The notes: generated by a model from the sequence alone, not told the origin. A stretch of 32,432 nt of DNA from K189A clade bacterium (GCA_902565895.1 CACFGV010000023.1:1-32432), one strand, 5' to 3'; shown: positions 1-8,690, numbered from the stretch's first letter. A program made the numbers and translations.

Positions 1-1291
1 CAAAGGTTTGGCGCAGCCGCAGCTTTATGCGGGTACCACTGGTCGCGTAAACTTCGCGCCGTTGTAGGGCTGCGAATATCGCTTGTCGAGTATTTGCTTC
101 GGCCCAAACAGCGGTAAGACCTCCGGGGTTGTAAGCTGAGTAGATTTGCTGGTCTTTTAAGTCTAAGTCCCATTGGCCTAAGGAGCCGCGCCAGTTGTCT
201 TCTTCGGTGCTGCCCGGTTGGGAGGAGTGGCTGTCGGTAGCACCGACAAAGCCGTATCGGAATGGATTGATGCCCTGTTCGGCTTCTAAGCGTAAGCCTT
301 TTGCTAAAGTCGGTCGCACGTAGCCTTTGGCTATGTCCAACTTTTCTTGCGCGGTGAGTTCGCGTTCATTCAGACGTAAATCATCGCGTATCGGTATGGG
401 TAGAGCGATCTCAAAGTTACAAGCTTCGTCGCTGTACAGGGAGCCGGGATAACATTCACTAGAGCCTTTGTGCTGGTGGATCTCCACCAGTCTTTCGAAC
501 TGCGCGCGTAGTCCTAACAGTTTCTCGCTGTGGCCATCGGTATTGAAGCTACCACCCAGTCCGATGTTGCTGTTATGGGGTATGGCTACCACATCGCAAG
601 GCGGCTGGTCTTGGCATTGTTCCTGTAAGGCCTGCCACATAGTTTCTTGGGTGGGTTGGTCGAAGGAGTTTATGGCGCGCTTAGGTACGTTGGCATTGGC
701 GTAGATGAGGTTGCGGTGCCAATGTAAGTTGTCTGGCGATGCGGTCCACTCGCTGGCAACAAAGGTTGTGAATTTACCGGGTTGATTAGCCGCCTCGGCG
801 GCGTCAATGCTGCGTTGCCAAAGGTTTGCCTCTGAGTCGCTACAGCTGGCGGCGTCCACTAGACAATTGCGTTCACCGCTTACAATGAGCGGCAGAAAGA
901 TCTCAACAAAACCGCGACGGGATTTTTCGGCAGCAGCTTCGGCGAGCTCTTGGCAATAGGGGCGCTGCGGATCGCTGCGGCAAACGTTTATAAGACCAAA
1001 GTATTCGGCGTGATCGGTAACCGCAGCAAAGTCCAATGGGCGTTGCAATTTATGGGTGCTGCCGTCGGGTAGGGTGATAGGGCCTCCTTGAGCAAAACGG
1101 TAGGCGTCTTCCGGGGTGGTTTGGGTGTTCAACACATAAGCGTCCATCGAGAACGCGGTATGGGTGTGGAGGTCGCCCCAGTAAATAGTCTTTTCTTTTA
1201 TAGGGTTGTCGTCGCTGATGGCTGCCGCTGCAAAGGTCACACACAACGCGGTACCTATCGTTCGGAGCGAGTAATTTAACAGTTTACCCAA
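1..1291 (-). CDS. DUF3604 family exported protein (N-terminal part, cut by window edge)
   Basis: The frame stays open on the minus strand from a TTG codon at 1291 to the left edge, about 430 codons. The TTG is preceded by a strong GAGGAGG ribosome site. The first 25 residues form a signal peptide (basic start, then ALCVTFAAAA), so the product is probably periplasmic or secreted. Residues 38-45 read WGDLHTHT and residues 92-99 TDHAEYFG. These are the metal-binding motifs of the DUF3604 branch of the PHP phosphoesterase superfamily. A later GATDSHSSQPGST stretch and an EVYATSGTR stretch near the edge also fit that family. Its substrate is unknown. Family members usually run to 600-700 residues, so about a third lies outside the window. 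A C-terminal fragment of another DUF3604 protein occurs at 26893-27184. Confidence 0.9.
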   Translation of the reverse strand, partial: MGKLLNYSLRTIGTALCVTFAAAAISDDNPIKEKTIYWGDLHTHTAFSMDAYVLNTQTTPEDAYRFAQGGPITLPDGSTHKLQRPLDFAAVTDHAEYFGLINVCRSDPQRPYCQELAEAAAEKSRRGFVEIFLPLIVSGERNCLVDAASCSDSEANLWQRSIDAAEAANQPGKFTTFVASEWTASPDNLHWHRNLIYANANVPKRAINSFDQPTQETMWQALQEQCQDQPPCDVVAIPHNSNIGLGGSFNTDGHSEKLLGLRAQFERLVEIHQHKGSSECYPGSLYSDEACNFEIALPIPIRDDLRLNERELTAQEKLDIAKGYVRPTLAKGLRLEAEQGINPFRYGFVGATDSHSSQPGSTEEDNWRGSLGQWDLDLKDQQIYSAYNPGGLTAVWAEANTRQAIFAALQRREVYATSGTRIKLRLRQTF

Positions 1292-1340
1292 GGCCGCCCT
1301 CCTCTTTGCTAGCCCGAGTATGCCACAGTGGTCGCAGGCG

Positions 1341-2783
1341 TTAGCCTGTTGCGGCACGCTCGCGCAATTTGCCCATGATTTCTTGATGACGGTCGCGGCT
1401 TAAATTGTAGCGGCTATAGATCAACAGTGAAAAGATTGCCGCGACACCCATGATCGGTCCAGCACTTACGCCTAGTCGCGTCAAAGTGTCGGCGCTAAGT
1501 TCACCTGGTATAGCTTGCAACGGCAATCTTACGTAGTACTCGAGCATAATGCCGGCGAAGAAATGGCCTACTGAATTTGACGCTTTGGCAAAGAATGCGC
1601 GGGCAGAAAAAAACAGACCCTCTTGGCGTTCACCGCAAAGCAGCTCGTTTTCATCCACGATGTCGCCAATCATAGACATGATCGCAACTGAGCCCATGCC
1701 AATGCTAAAGGTAAAGCCCGCTGCGTTGAGTAACAGCAAGGGTAATAAATAAGGGTCGCCGTTCTCTGGCATCAACCCAAAAAGCCTCAGCGTAACAACT
1801 AGTTGCGCACAAAGGATGGTGATGGCAAGGGATATTAACATGACTGGTTTGCGGTCAAATTTCTGCATACACAGCGGCGACAGAAGGGCACCAGCAGCTG
1901 CGGCGCCTAGACCCACGAGACTAAACCAGCGTATTTGGTTTGGTTTCAGTTCCCAGAAATAGGTATTGATGTGAATGGCCAGAGTGTCGTAAATGCCGCT
2001 GGCGATCATGAAAAAGAAGTAGCCTACCAAGATGACTAAATAGTTGCGGTTGTTAAAGGTGCTGACGATTTGTCCGAAGAAGGCCATTAGGGTAAGTCGA
2101 TTTTCTTGGCGTTGGGCCTTGGATAAGTACTTAATTTCTTTGGCGGTACCTGCCGCGCAGGCCGAAATCGTGACGACTACGACGGCGCAGGCGGTGAGAA
2201 TGAGCGGTCCGTAGGACTCGCCAGCCAACTGGCCCGGCACCACAGCACCGTCTGATGCTCGCACAACCTCGTCAGCAAAAAAGAATGTATAGGCAATAAA
2301 TATGAAGCCAGGTCCAGATACCATGCCGAAAATGGTGTTGGCGCTGAACAGTTGGGAGCGTTCATGTTGGTCCTTGGAAAGTTCACCTCCCAACGCTAGG
2401 TGTGGGACGTTAAACAACGTCAATACACTACGACTGATAATGGTCCAGGTAGCGAGCCAGGCGAAAATGGCCGTTTCACTGGACAGGTCGAAAAGCCATT
2501 GTGGCGGATTAAAGACAAAGTATAAGGACAGCGCCAAGGGCAGCGGGGCGGCGATTAAAAAGGGATGCCTTCGGCCTAGTTGCGAGCGCCAACGATCGGA
2601 AACGATGCCAACCAACGGATCGCTTATGGCGTCGCCGATCATAGCGAGCATGATGGCGGTGCCAATTAGAGCATTATTTAAACCAATGACTTGGTTGTAA
2701 AAAATGACAATGAATGCGTTGGACAAGCTCAAATAAATGGCTTCGCCGGATGCGCCGATGCCAAACGCTAGTTTTGAGCTCAA
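1341..2783 (-). CDS. GPH-family MFS symporter (sugar/glucuronide:cation type)
   Basis: A protein of about 480 residues with roughly twelve hydrophobic helices. It carries the GPH/MelB-type signature in the helix 2-3 region: D51 and D55 in DAISDPLVG, followed by SDRW and GRRHPF (residues 70-75). Members import glycosides, pentosides or uronates with Na+ or H+ across the inner membrane; the substrate cannot be read from sequence. The start is unclear. TTG at 2783 is the first conventional start in frame, but the codons just upstream (reading GERKLPL before SSKLAFGIG) look like the usual N-terminus of this family. No ATG or GTG lies between them and the in-frame stop at 2844-2846. The true start may be a rare codon, or the 5' end may be damaged. 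It lies downstream of a decayed SDR on the opposite strand. Confidence 0.85.
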   Translation of the reverse strand: MSSKLAFGIGASGEAIYLSLSNAFIVIFYNQVIGLNNALIGTAIMLAMIGDAISDPLVGIVSDRWRSQLGRRHPFLIAAPLPLALSLYFVFNPPQWLFDLSSETAIFAWLATWTIISRSVLTLFNVPHLALGGELSKDQHERSQLFSANTIFGMVSGPGFIFIAYTFFFADEVVRASDGAVVPGQLAGESYGPLILTACAVVVVTISACAAGTAKEIKYLSKAQRQENRLTLMAFFGQIVSTFNNRNYLVILVGYFFFMIASGIYDTLAIHINTYFWELKPNQIRWFSLVGLGAAAAGALLSPLCMQKFDRKPVMLISLAITILCAQLVVTLRLFGLMPENGDPYLLPLLLLNAAGFTFSIGMGSVAIMSMIGDIVDENELLCGERQEGLFFSARAFFAKASNSVGHFFAGIMLEYYVRLPLQAIPGELSADTLTRLGVSAGPIMGVAAIFSLLIYSRYNLSRDRHQEIMGKLRERAATG

Positions 2784-2891
2784 AGGCAGTTTTCGCTCGC
2801 CTGTATAAGGAATATTAATTGAGGTAGAGATAGTGCCCCCGTTTCAGTCGCCGGAAGCCTAACTGGACATGCTCGCAAACGCTATCGCGAA

Positions 2892-3176
2892 GTTAGTAAC
2901 GCCAGGCCTAGTGCCATCGCCATGAACTTCACCCGTAACTTTGATTTGGCGTTCTCCGAAACCATGCTGAAGATGGCAGGCATTGATGCGGCAACAGCAC
3001 CCGGTGAACACTAAGCGCCAGAAACCTCAGACGCGCTGGCAAACAATATGCAGCAACTCGTGGGAAATCCTGAGCATGAAGCGAACGCCGTATCCTACGC
3101 GGCAACCCAGCCTATTCACGTTAATATCGCTGATATTGTCGTGCGGCCACCCGAATCCTTTGATGTGGCGCACTGA
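2892..3176 (+). pseudogene. Decayed short-chain dehydrogenase/reductase (C-terminal remnant)
   Basis: The frame starting at 2892 reads VSNARPSAIAMNFTRNFD, then continues to a TAA at 3012-3014. It resumes in the same frame with ALANNMQQLVGNPEHEANAV (from about 3027) and ends in IADIVVRPPESFDVAH before TGA at 3174. The last part matches the usual end of SDR enzymes, where a helix is followed by a QP-HVNI-DIV-RP strand. The glycine-rich NAD site and the Tyr-Lys active site that should precede it are absent, because the transporter gene starts only about 110 bases upstream. The remnant is therefore N-terminally deleted and interrupted by a stop. It accounts for most of the otherwise geneless stretch 2784-3206. 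The next gene is also an SDR, so this may be a remnant of a related pathway enzyme. Confidence 0.65.
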
Positions 3177-3206
3177 TTTTGTGAGGTAATAGGATGAGGG
3201 ATCAGT

Positions 3207-4184
3207 ATGAGTAAACAACAGGGACCGATGGATTTGCGGCAGTTGCGCGGTACCGTGGCTGTGGTTACGGGTGCCGGAAATCATGGCATTGGCTGGGGCT
3301 TGTGCTGTCATGCCGCAGGAGCGTTGGGCATGCACGTGATCGTAATTGACCTACACGAAAAGCTCGTGCGTGAAGCCGAGTCGCGATTACGTGAGCTGTA
3401 CCCGCAAGTGCTGTGCTATGGGCTGGCGTGTGATGTTACTGAGCCGCAGCAATTAGCTACAGTCACGGCTGCTATCGCCGAATTGCTGCCTGATAAGAGC
3501 ATTGGTGCCGTGTTCGCGAACGCCGGGGTCATTTTTTCCCATACGGTTCTAAACAGTACCGTGCAGGAGTGGCAAACCACCCTACAGGTCAATGTAATGG
3601 GCGTCGTACACACCATGCAGGCATTCGTCCCGCTGTTGCAGGCACAGGAGGCCGAGTCGATCTTCGCAGCGACGGCGTCAATTGGCGGTTTGGTGCGTGG
3701 CGATAACGGCGGGGCCTCGTATCAAGCCAGCAAACATGCGGTGGTGGCTACTTCTGAGGCATTGTCTTTTGAGTTGGCACGTAAGTCACCCCACGTTCGA
3801 GTGCATGTGCTGTGCCCTTGTATTGTCGCGTCGGCTTTAGACAAAACCAGTGTGGTTAATCAACGCGTGCGTGATGGCGAATCCTCAGCAGATGAGGTGG
3901 AAGCCTTGGGGTCGGATAGCTTTCGCTTGGCTATGACACCCGAGCGACACGCTGAACAGGTGTTCGCGCACATTGAGGCTGGCAACTTTTATATGGTCAC
4001 AGACAACGTACGACCTTACGTAGACCATGATCTGCCGTTTGATGGCGTTGGCATCATGCGCGAGCGCCACGCAAATATGCAGGCGTTAACGTTAGACAAC
4101 AGTGATGCGTGGCAGCGCCGACCTGGCATGGCCCCAAGTGCAATCATGAAAGGGCCAATGTTTGGCGAGCCGGAGTCGATTTAG
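3207..4184 (+). CDS. SDR family NAD(P)-dependent oxidoreductase
   Basis: A 325-residue Rossmann-fold enzyme that probably oxidises an alcohol or reduces a ketone in the cytoplasm. The nucleotide-binding loop TGAGNHGIG lies at 21-29 and the NAG motif at 105-107. The catalytic set is complete: N129, S158, Y172 and K176 (YQASK). The protein is longer than the classical 250 residues, with an extended C-terminus after the substrate loop. The ATG at 3207 has a GAGG ribosome site 7 bases upstream. Its stop codon overlaps the 3' end of the decayed P450 on the other strand. Position next to a flavin monooxygenase and VOC genes suggests a catabolic role. The substrate is not predictable. Confidence 0.88.
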   Translation: MSKQQGPMDLRQLRGTVAVVTGAGNHGIGWGLCCHAAGALGMHVIVIDLHEKLVREAESRLRELYPQVLCYGLACDVTEPQQLATVTAAIAELLPDKSIGAVFANAGVIFSHTVLNSTVQEWQTTLQVNVMGVVHTMQAFVPLLQAQEAESIFAATASIGGLVRGDNGGASYQASKHAVVATSEALSFELARKSPHVRVHVLCPCIVASALDKTSVVNQRVRDGESSADEVEALGSDSFRLAMTPERHAEQVFAHIEAGNFYMVTDNVRPYVDHDLPFDGVGIMRERHANMQALTLDNSDAWQRRPGMAPSAIMKGPMFGEPESI

Positions 4185-5045
4185 TCGTAACGTTGTTGGA
4201 TTTCCTCCCATAGCATAACCGCAATTGCATTTCGGCTAAGCGGTTGCCCATGCAGCGGTGTAATCCAAAGCCGAAGGAAATATGGTTCGCGCGCGCTTAC
4301 GGTCCACTAAGGACCTTTAAGAGTCTTTGATGCTGCGTTCGTCGCGGTTACCTTGGGCTAACCATATAGTGACTTTGTTGCCGGCCTTCATCTCTTGGCC
4401 TGTGAACTTAAAGTAATTGGTCAACGTACGTCGCATTCGTGCCAAGGGCGTCATCCAGCGAATGATCTCGGACACCAGATATGGGAAGAAGGCTGGATTG
4501 TCGCGCAGTTTTTGATATTCCTGGAGGTGTTGATTCAGAGTCAGTACGCCGTCGGATATTGAATTGCGAGTGGTGTCGTTGCCGCCCACGTTAAGTAAGC
4601 GAACGTTACCAAGGTATCCTTGGGGGGAGAGAATTCGTGTGGCTTCTCCGCTAATCATCATAGAAATAAAGTCGTGGCCCACTGGATTGTTCTCGCACTC
4701 CTTCCGCAAGCGAGAGAAGTAAGCTAAGCACTCCATAAGCTTCTCTAGGCGCTGTTCATGGCTGTTTATGATGCCCTCGCCTGGACGTGCACAGACAATG
4801 TCGGACCTGCGAGCGAGCTTGCCGCGATCTTCGAATGGAAAATCAAACAGTGTAGCGAGCATTTGTGTGGTTAATTCAACGGACACGTGATCTACCCAGT
4901 CAAATGTCTCTCCCAATGATAGGTTGTCGAGAATTTGCGCCGCGCGGCTGCGAATGGTGGCTACCAGCTCTTTCTGGTTTTGTGGCGCCACCACCTTTTG
5001 TACGGTTGTACGCTGTTCTTCGGCCATAACGTTAGTGGCGTACAC
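4181..5045 (-). pseudogene. Decayed cytochrome P450 (CYP125/124-like), truncated and frameshifted
   Basis: From a GTG at 5045 the frame reads a P450 middle section: the I-helix region as NVGGNDTTRNSI, the K-helix ExxR as SEIIRWMTPLARMRRT, then GNRDERSIKDS followed by a TAA at 4317-4319. The same frame continues RSLVDRKRA past the stop. The haem-binding loop [19 protein letters not shown] then appears in a different frame at about 4228-4284, with the Cys ligand codon at 4252-4254. The terminal helix [12 protein letters not shown] lies in a third frame, ending at 4181. So one nonsense change and two frameshifts separate recognisable family blocks. About 120 N-terminal residues are also missing, since the divergent monooxygenase begins at 5074. 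Relatives hydroxylate sterol side chains or alkyl groups; this copy cannot make a working enzyme as it stands. Confidence 0.87.
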
Positions 5046-5073
5046 TAGGGCGGCAGATTAAGAGGGACGGCGG

Positions 5074-6273
5074 ATGCAACGACTGATTATCGCTGGCGGC
5101 GGTATTGGCGGGCTTACAGCAGCACTGTGTTTAGCCAAGTGCGATTGGTCCGTATTGGTATTAGAGCAAGGGCGCGAATTCACTACGGCAGGTGCTGGTA
5201 TTCAGCTGTCACCTAACTGTTCGCGCGTGCTGCACGACTTGGGTCTTGAGTCAGCACTGCGGACGTCGGCTTTTTTGCCAGAGGGCACTCAGTTCCGGCA
5301 TTGGCGTAACGGCCGGGTTATTACTGAGTCTTCCCTTGGGGCGTCGGTCGCCCAACGGTTCGGAGCGCCTTACTACCATATCCACCGGGGTGACTTGTTA
5401 AATGTCCTGTTAGCAGCGGCGCAGGCGCATTCAAACATTGAGTTACGTACTGAAGCGCAAGTGACCGGTTGTACCGCGCAGGCCGACGGCACCGTCCAGG
5501 TACACGTCAATAACGAACTGGAATTTGCTGCTGGCTTGATTGGCGCCGATGGTATTCATTCCCAGGTGCGCTGTGCTTTGTGGGGCGAGCACCAACCGAC
5601 GTTTACCGGCAATGTGGCGTGGCGCATGTTGGTGCCGGCGTCAAAGTTGCCAAAGGATATGGTGCGTCCGATGTCGACGGTATGGTGGGGCCCGGGGAAG
5701 CATTTCGTACACTACTATGTGCGTGGCGGCGACTACGTGAATTGCGTTTGCGTGGTAGAGAAGTCCGGTTGGCAAGTTGAGTCTTGGACGGAACGAGGCG
5801 ACCTTGTGGAACTTCAGCAGGACTTTGCTGGTTGGCACCCGCATGTTGTCGAGCTTATAAACCAAGCTGATGCGTCGGAATTGTTTAAGTGGGCACTATT
5901 CGACCGCCCTCCGATGACTCAATGGGGTAAAGGGTGCATCACGTTATTGGGCGACGCGTGTCACCCCACTCTGCCTTTTATGGCCCAAGGCGCTGCGATG
6001 GCCATCGAGGACGCGGCGGTGTTGGCAGGCTGTATGGCCCGGACCCCAGCCGTTGCAGAGGCGATGCAGCACTATGAAGATCTGCGTCGAAAGCGTACGG
6101 CTGGCATTCAACGTGGTTCGCGGCGCAACGCTAAAGTGTTTCACTTGTCTGGTATAGCAGCTTGGGCACGCAATCGTGCGGCTGGGCGCGCGCGGGCCAA
6201 TACCATGGATGAACTGTTTCGCTACGACCCGTTAACTGTGGTGTCAGATAAGCGGTCGCGATCTCAAGATTAG
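5074..6273 (+). CDS. FAD-dependent monooxygenase, PHBH/salicylate hydroxylase type
   Basis: A 399-residue class A flavoprotein hydroxylase, close to the usual 390-400. The dinucleotide loop GGGIGG is at 8-13 with acidic E31 ending the second strand. R105 follows in HRGDLL. The DG motif GADGIHSQVR lies at 157-166 and the GD motif LLGDACHPTLPFMAQGAAMAIEDAA starts at about 291. Relatives use NAD(P)H and O2 to hydroxylate aromatic acids such as salicylate or 3-hydroxybenzoate. A GAGGGACGGCGG stretch precedes the ATG. The gene heads a plus-strand run of monooxygenase, VOC protein, SDR and VOC protein. It starts 29 bases from the truncated, divergent P450 pseudogene. The substrate remains a guess. 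Confidence 0.9.
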   Translation: MQRLIIAGGGIGGLTAALCLAKCDWSVLVLEQGREFTTAGAGIQLSPNCSRVLHDLGLESALRTSAFLPEGTQFRHWRNGRVITESSLGASVAQRFGAPYYHIHRGDLLNVLLAAAQAHSNIELRTEAQVTGCTAQADGTVQVHVNNELEFAAGLIGADGIHSQVRCALWGEHQPTFTGNVAWRMLVPASKLPKDMVRPMSTVWWGPGKHFVHYYVRGGDYVNCVCVVEKSGWQVESWTERGDLVELQQDFAGWHPHVVELINQADASELFKWALFDRPPMTQWGKGCITLLGDACHPTLPFMAQGAAMAIEDAAVLAGCMARTPAVAEAMQHYEDLRRKRTAGIQRGSRRNAKVFHLSGIAAWARNRAAGRARANTMDELFRYDPLTVVSDKRSRSQD

Positions 6274-6357
6274 TCTTTTCGATTTAGGTTTGTTGGCAGA
6301 GTTTGCAATCTGCGCAGACATGCCGCAGCGTGGAGACGTTAGCTAAAGGAGGAGGTT

Positions 6358-7044
6358 ATGAACAAGGTAGCCGGTTTGCACCATTTGGCGATTTGTACTG
6401 CCAACATGAAAGAACAAATTGAATTTTTTACCGATAAGCTCGGGATGGAGCTGCAGGCTTTGTACTGGATGCACGGGGTAGAAAATACCTGGCACGGGTT
6501 TCTGCGGTTGAATGATGAAAGCTCTATCGCCTTTGTATGTAACCCAGATATTCAAAACATCCCTCGGGTGTTGGGTGAATCTCATGCGGGCAACCCTGGG
6601 GCTAACTGTGCCGGTGGCGCGATGCAGCACTTGGCGCTGAAGGTGAACGACCACGCAGAGTTGCTGGCCATGCGTGATCGCTTGCGCTCGAAAGGTGTGC
6701 CAGTGATGGGGCCGTTGGAACATGGTATGTGCTGCTCAATTTATTTTGCGGGACCAGAAAACCTCGCTTTGGAACTCAGTTACTCATTAGCGCCGATCAA
6801 TCAAGAAGCGTGGATTGATCCCGAGGTGGTGGCGCTGGCTGGTATTTCAGAGGACGAGTTACAACGTTATAAACAGCCACCGTCCTTCGCTGATGAAGGC
6901 GGTCAGGTGCCCCAGCCGGATGTAGCGCATGCGCCCGGCCCGCATATGAGTAACTATCCTGACGGTGTTTATGAGCGGGTTATGCAGATTCCCGATGAGG
7001 TGATGCTGAATTCAGTGCCTAGTGAACCGCCAGTATCTATATGA
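6358..7044 (+). CDS. VOC family protein, extradiol dioxygenase-like
   Basis: A 228-residue protein with a vicinal oxygen chelate (glyoxalase/extradiol dioxygenase) fold in residues 5-145. It keeps the expected 2-His-1-carboxylate metal triad: H9 in LHHLAI, H91 in MQHLALKV and E139 in LALELSYS. The remaining 85 residues form a proline-rich tail (about VPQPDVAHAPGPHMSNYPDG). The ATG sits 2 bases after a very strong AAAGGAGGAGG site, so expression may be high. It directly follows the flavin hydroxylase gene, so it could act on a hydroxylated aromatic product as a ring-cleaving dioxygenase. Isomerase or lyase activity is equally possible in this superfamily. Confidence 0.85.
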   Translation: MNKVAGLHHLAICTANMKEQIEFFTDKLGMELQALYWMHGVENTWHGFLRLNDESSIAFVCNPDIQNIPRVLGESHAGNPGANCAGGAMQHLALKVNDHAELLAMRDRLRSKGVPVMGPLEHGMCCSIYFAGPENLALELSYSLAPINQEAWIDPEVVALAGISEDELQRYKQPPSFADEGGQVPQPDVAHAPGPHMSNYPDGVYERVMQIPDEVMLNSVPSEPPVSI

Positions 7045-7081
7045 TCCGCAACACTAAGGTAGAGGACGGAGCGCTGATGTT

Positions 7082-7834
7082 GTGAGTGGGGTACAAAACA
7101 AAGTCGTACTAGTAACCGGCGCGGCTTCTGGGCTTGGCTTGGCGGATGCGCAGTTGCTTACCGAGGGTGGTGCAAAGGTAGTAATGACCGATGTAGATCA
7201 AGAGCGGGGTGCTGGGTTAGCGACGCAGTTAGGTGCCACTTTTTTGCAGCAAGATGTCGCCGATGAGAGTCGTTGGCTTGAGGTTATGGCGGTGATTGAG
7301 CAGCAGCATGGCCGCCTTGACGGGCTGGTGAATAACGCCGGCATAGCGCCTATTGCAGATATCGAGAAGTCTACTACTGAGACTTGGCGCAAAACCCTAG
7401 CAGTGCACTTGGATGGCACTTATTTCGGTTGTCAGGCGGGTATCAAGTTGATGAAGGCTTCGGGTGGCGGTTCGATCGTAAACATGTCGTCGACTGCTGC
7501 ATTGATTGGGATACCGGATTACTTAGCTTATTCCGCAGCTAAGGGCGGTATTCGGTCCATGACCAAGGCTATAGCCGTGCACTGCCGACGTGAAAAACTA
7601 GGTATTCGCTGCAATTCAGTTCATCCCGGCAGCATTAACACGCCGATGGTGCAGAACGCGGTAAAGCAGCTCATGAACATTGATCTTGACGACAGCGCAG
7701 AAAAGAAACGCAAAGCCATGGGGATTGGCGAACCGCGGGATGTGGCCCACATGGTGGTGTATTTGTTGAGCGACGATTCTAAGCACGTGAATGGCACCGA
7801 GTTAGTCATTGATAACGCCGACACCGTGGTTTAA
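7082..7834 (+). CDS. SDR family oxidoreductase (3alpha/20beta-HSD-like)
   Basis: A classical 250-residue SDR. The TGAASGLG loop is at 12-19 and D37 ends strand two, which suggests NAD rather than NADP. NNAG lies at 84-87, with S137, Y150 and K154 in the active site. The conserved Asn after helix 4 is replaced by H109 (AVHLDG), a variation known in parts of the family. The start is a GTG at 7082. It overlaps a tiny ATG-TTG-TGA reading frame at 7077-7085 that is better spaced from the GGAG site. It sits 37 bases after the first VOC gene and 19 before the second, so these are probably co-transcribed. Closest functional analogies are hydroxysteroid or dihydrodiol dehydrogenases; the real substrate is unknown. 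Confidence 0.88.
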   Translation: MSGVQNKVVLVTGAASGLGLADAQLLTEGGAKVVMTDVDQERGAGLATQLGATFLQQDVADESRWLEVMAVIEQQHGRLDGLVNNAGIAPIADIEKSTTETWRKTLAVHLDGTYFGCQAGIKLMKASGGGSIVNMSSTAALIGIPDYLAYSAAKGGIRSMTKAIAVHCRREKLGIRCNSVHPGSINTPMVQNAVKQLMNIDLDDSAEKKRKAMGIGEPRDVAHMVVYLLSDDSKHVNGTELVIDNADTVV

Positions 7835-7853
7835 CAGCGAAGGGGCACGCAGT

Positions 7854-8306
7854 ATGAACATTACCGGAATGGTGCATATCAACATTAACTGTCGCGACTA
7901 TGCGCGCTCGAGAGTTTTTTACGAAATGCTTGGGTTTGTCGAGGTCTGGAAGGTGCCTGCCACTAACAATGCAGAAGTAAATGCAGCGGTAGGCATGCAG
8001 GACTATCAGGTCAATGGTGCGATTTTGGCGCTCAAGGACGTAGAGCCGCCCATGCTCATCGACCTGCTGGAATGGCAGCAGCCAAGAGATGATTCGGAGC
8101 CCTACGCAAATTTATATCGTCCTGGTTTAGCACGGCTGGCCCTTCGTAGCAGCGACCTTCAGGCCGACTACAACTTTTTACTATCCCAAGGTGTTGAGGT
8201 GTTGTCTGAGCCTGCAACGGTGATGTCTAGTGCTGATCACGGCAGCCGGTTTTTCTGTTTCAAAGACCCAGATGGCACGTTCCTAGAATTAGTTCAAAGT
8301 TTCTGA
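7854..8306 (+). CDS. VOC family protein with incomplete metal triad
   Basis: A 150-residue glyoxalase-fold protein. I chose the ATG at 7854 because the aligned fold begins with it (MNITGMVHIN) and a GAAGGGG site lies upstream. The frame is open further upstream, into the end of the preceding SDR gene. Two betaalphabetabetabeta repeats are visible. H8 and E145 (FLELVQ) match two metal ligands. The position of the second His, normally in a HLAL-type strand, is R94 (GLARLAL). Metal binding is therefore doubtful and the protein may be a binding or non-metal isomerase member. It ends the plus-strand catabolic run. Confidence 0.8.
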   Translation: MNITGMVHININCRDYARSRVFYEMLGFVEVWKVPATNNAEVNAAVGMQDYQVNGAILALKDVEPPMLIDLLEWQQPRDDSEPYANLYRPGLARLALRSSDLQADYNFLLSQGVEVLSEPATVMSSADHGSRFFCFKDPDGTFLELVQSF

Positions 8307-8309
8307 GCA

Positions 8310-8630
8310 CTAGCTTTGGACATCACCCATGGCCTGGTAGATGTCTATCTCCAAGCTTGTCATGTCGATGGCGTCGCTTAGATTCATCCAGGTGGCCTTG
8401 CTCAGATTTGCCAGGGTGCCGTCTACGTCATTGCTGTTGATTTGATAAATGGCCAGGTAAGTATGTGTGTGATTGGGCTGTACCTGGCGCGGGTGCAGTT
8501 TAAAACGCTGGGCGGTCTGAAAGCCGTCAATCCGCAGTACCTCGGGCAGATGCACGTCGCTATACCAACGGTTATACGCGTCTTCTTTGCCTGCTACTGG
8601 ATTGCTCTTCACCATGTACAGCGTGGTCAT
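8310..8630 (-). CDS. Small dimeric alpha/beta-barrel protein (EthD/DUF4286-like)
   Basis: A 106-residue protein starting at ATG 8630 (MTTLYMVKSNP); the frame is open upstream to a TTG at 8675, which looks less likely. The pattern of a first strand, then YNRWYSDVHLPEVLRIDGF, then a second strand with AQRFKL and TYLAIYQI, is typical of ferredoxin-like proteins of the EthD, stress-responsive A/B barrel and DUF4286 group. Such proteins help ring-modifying or degradation pathways, often without a known chemical role. It lies 60 bases downstream of the haloalkane dehalogenase on the same strand and is probably in its operon. The family assignment rests on pattern recognition only. Confidence 0.72.
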   Translation of the reverse strand: MTTLYMVKSNPVAGKEDAYNRWYSDVHLPEVLRIDGFQTAQRFKLHPRQVQPNHTHTYLAIYQINSNDVDGTLANLSKATWMNLSDAIDMTSLEIDIYQAMGDVQS

Positions 8631-8690
8631 GCCAAGGCACCTGTTGAGTGGGTTCTGGCAGCTAATGTATGCCAAGCGTCGCAGCCTGCG

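Noticed and set aside
1335-1348. CAGGC-GTTA-GCCTG hairpin at the end of the symporter gene as a terminator
   Set aside because: The stem is only 5 bases, it includes the stop codon, and no T run follows.
2302-2700. A 132-residue open frame on the plus strand
   Set aside because: It lies entirely antisense to the symporter gene, has no ribosome site and resembles no family.
5540-5865. Overlapping open frames inside the flavin monooxygenase
   Set aside because: They are alternate-frame shadows; the monooxygenase motifs run uninterrupted through the region.
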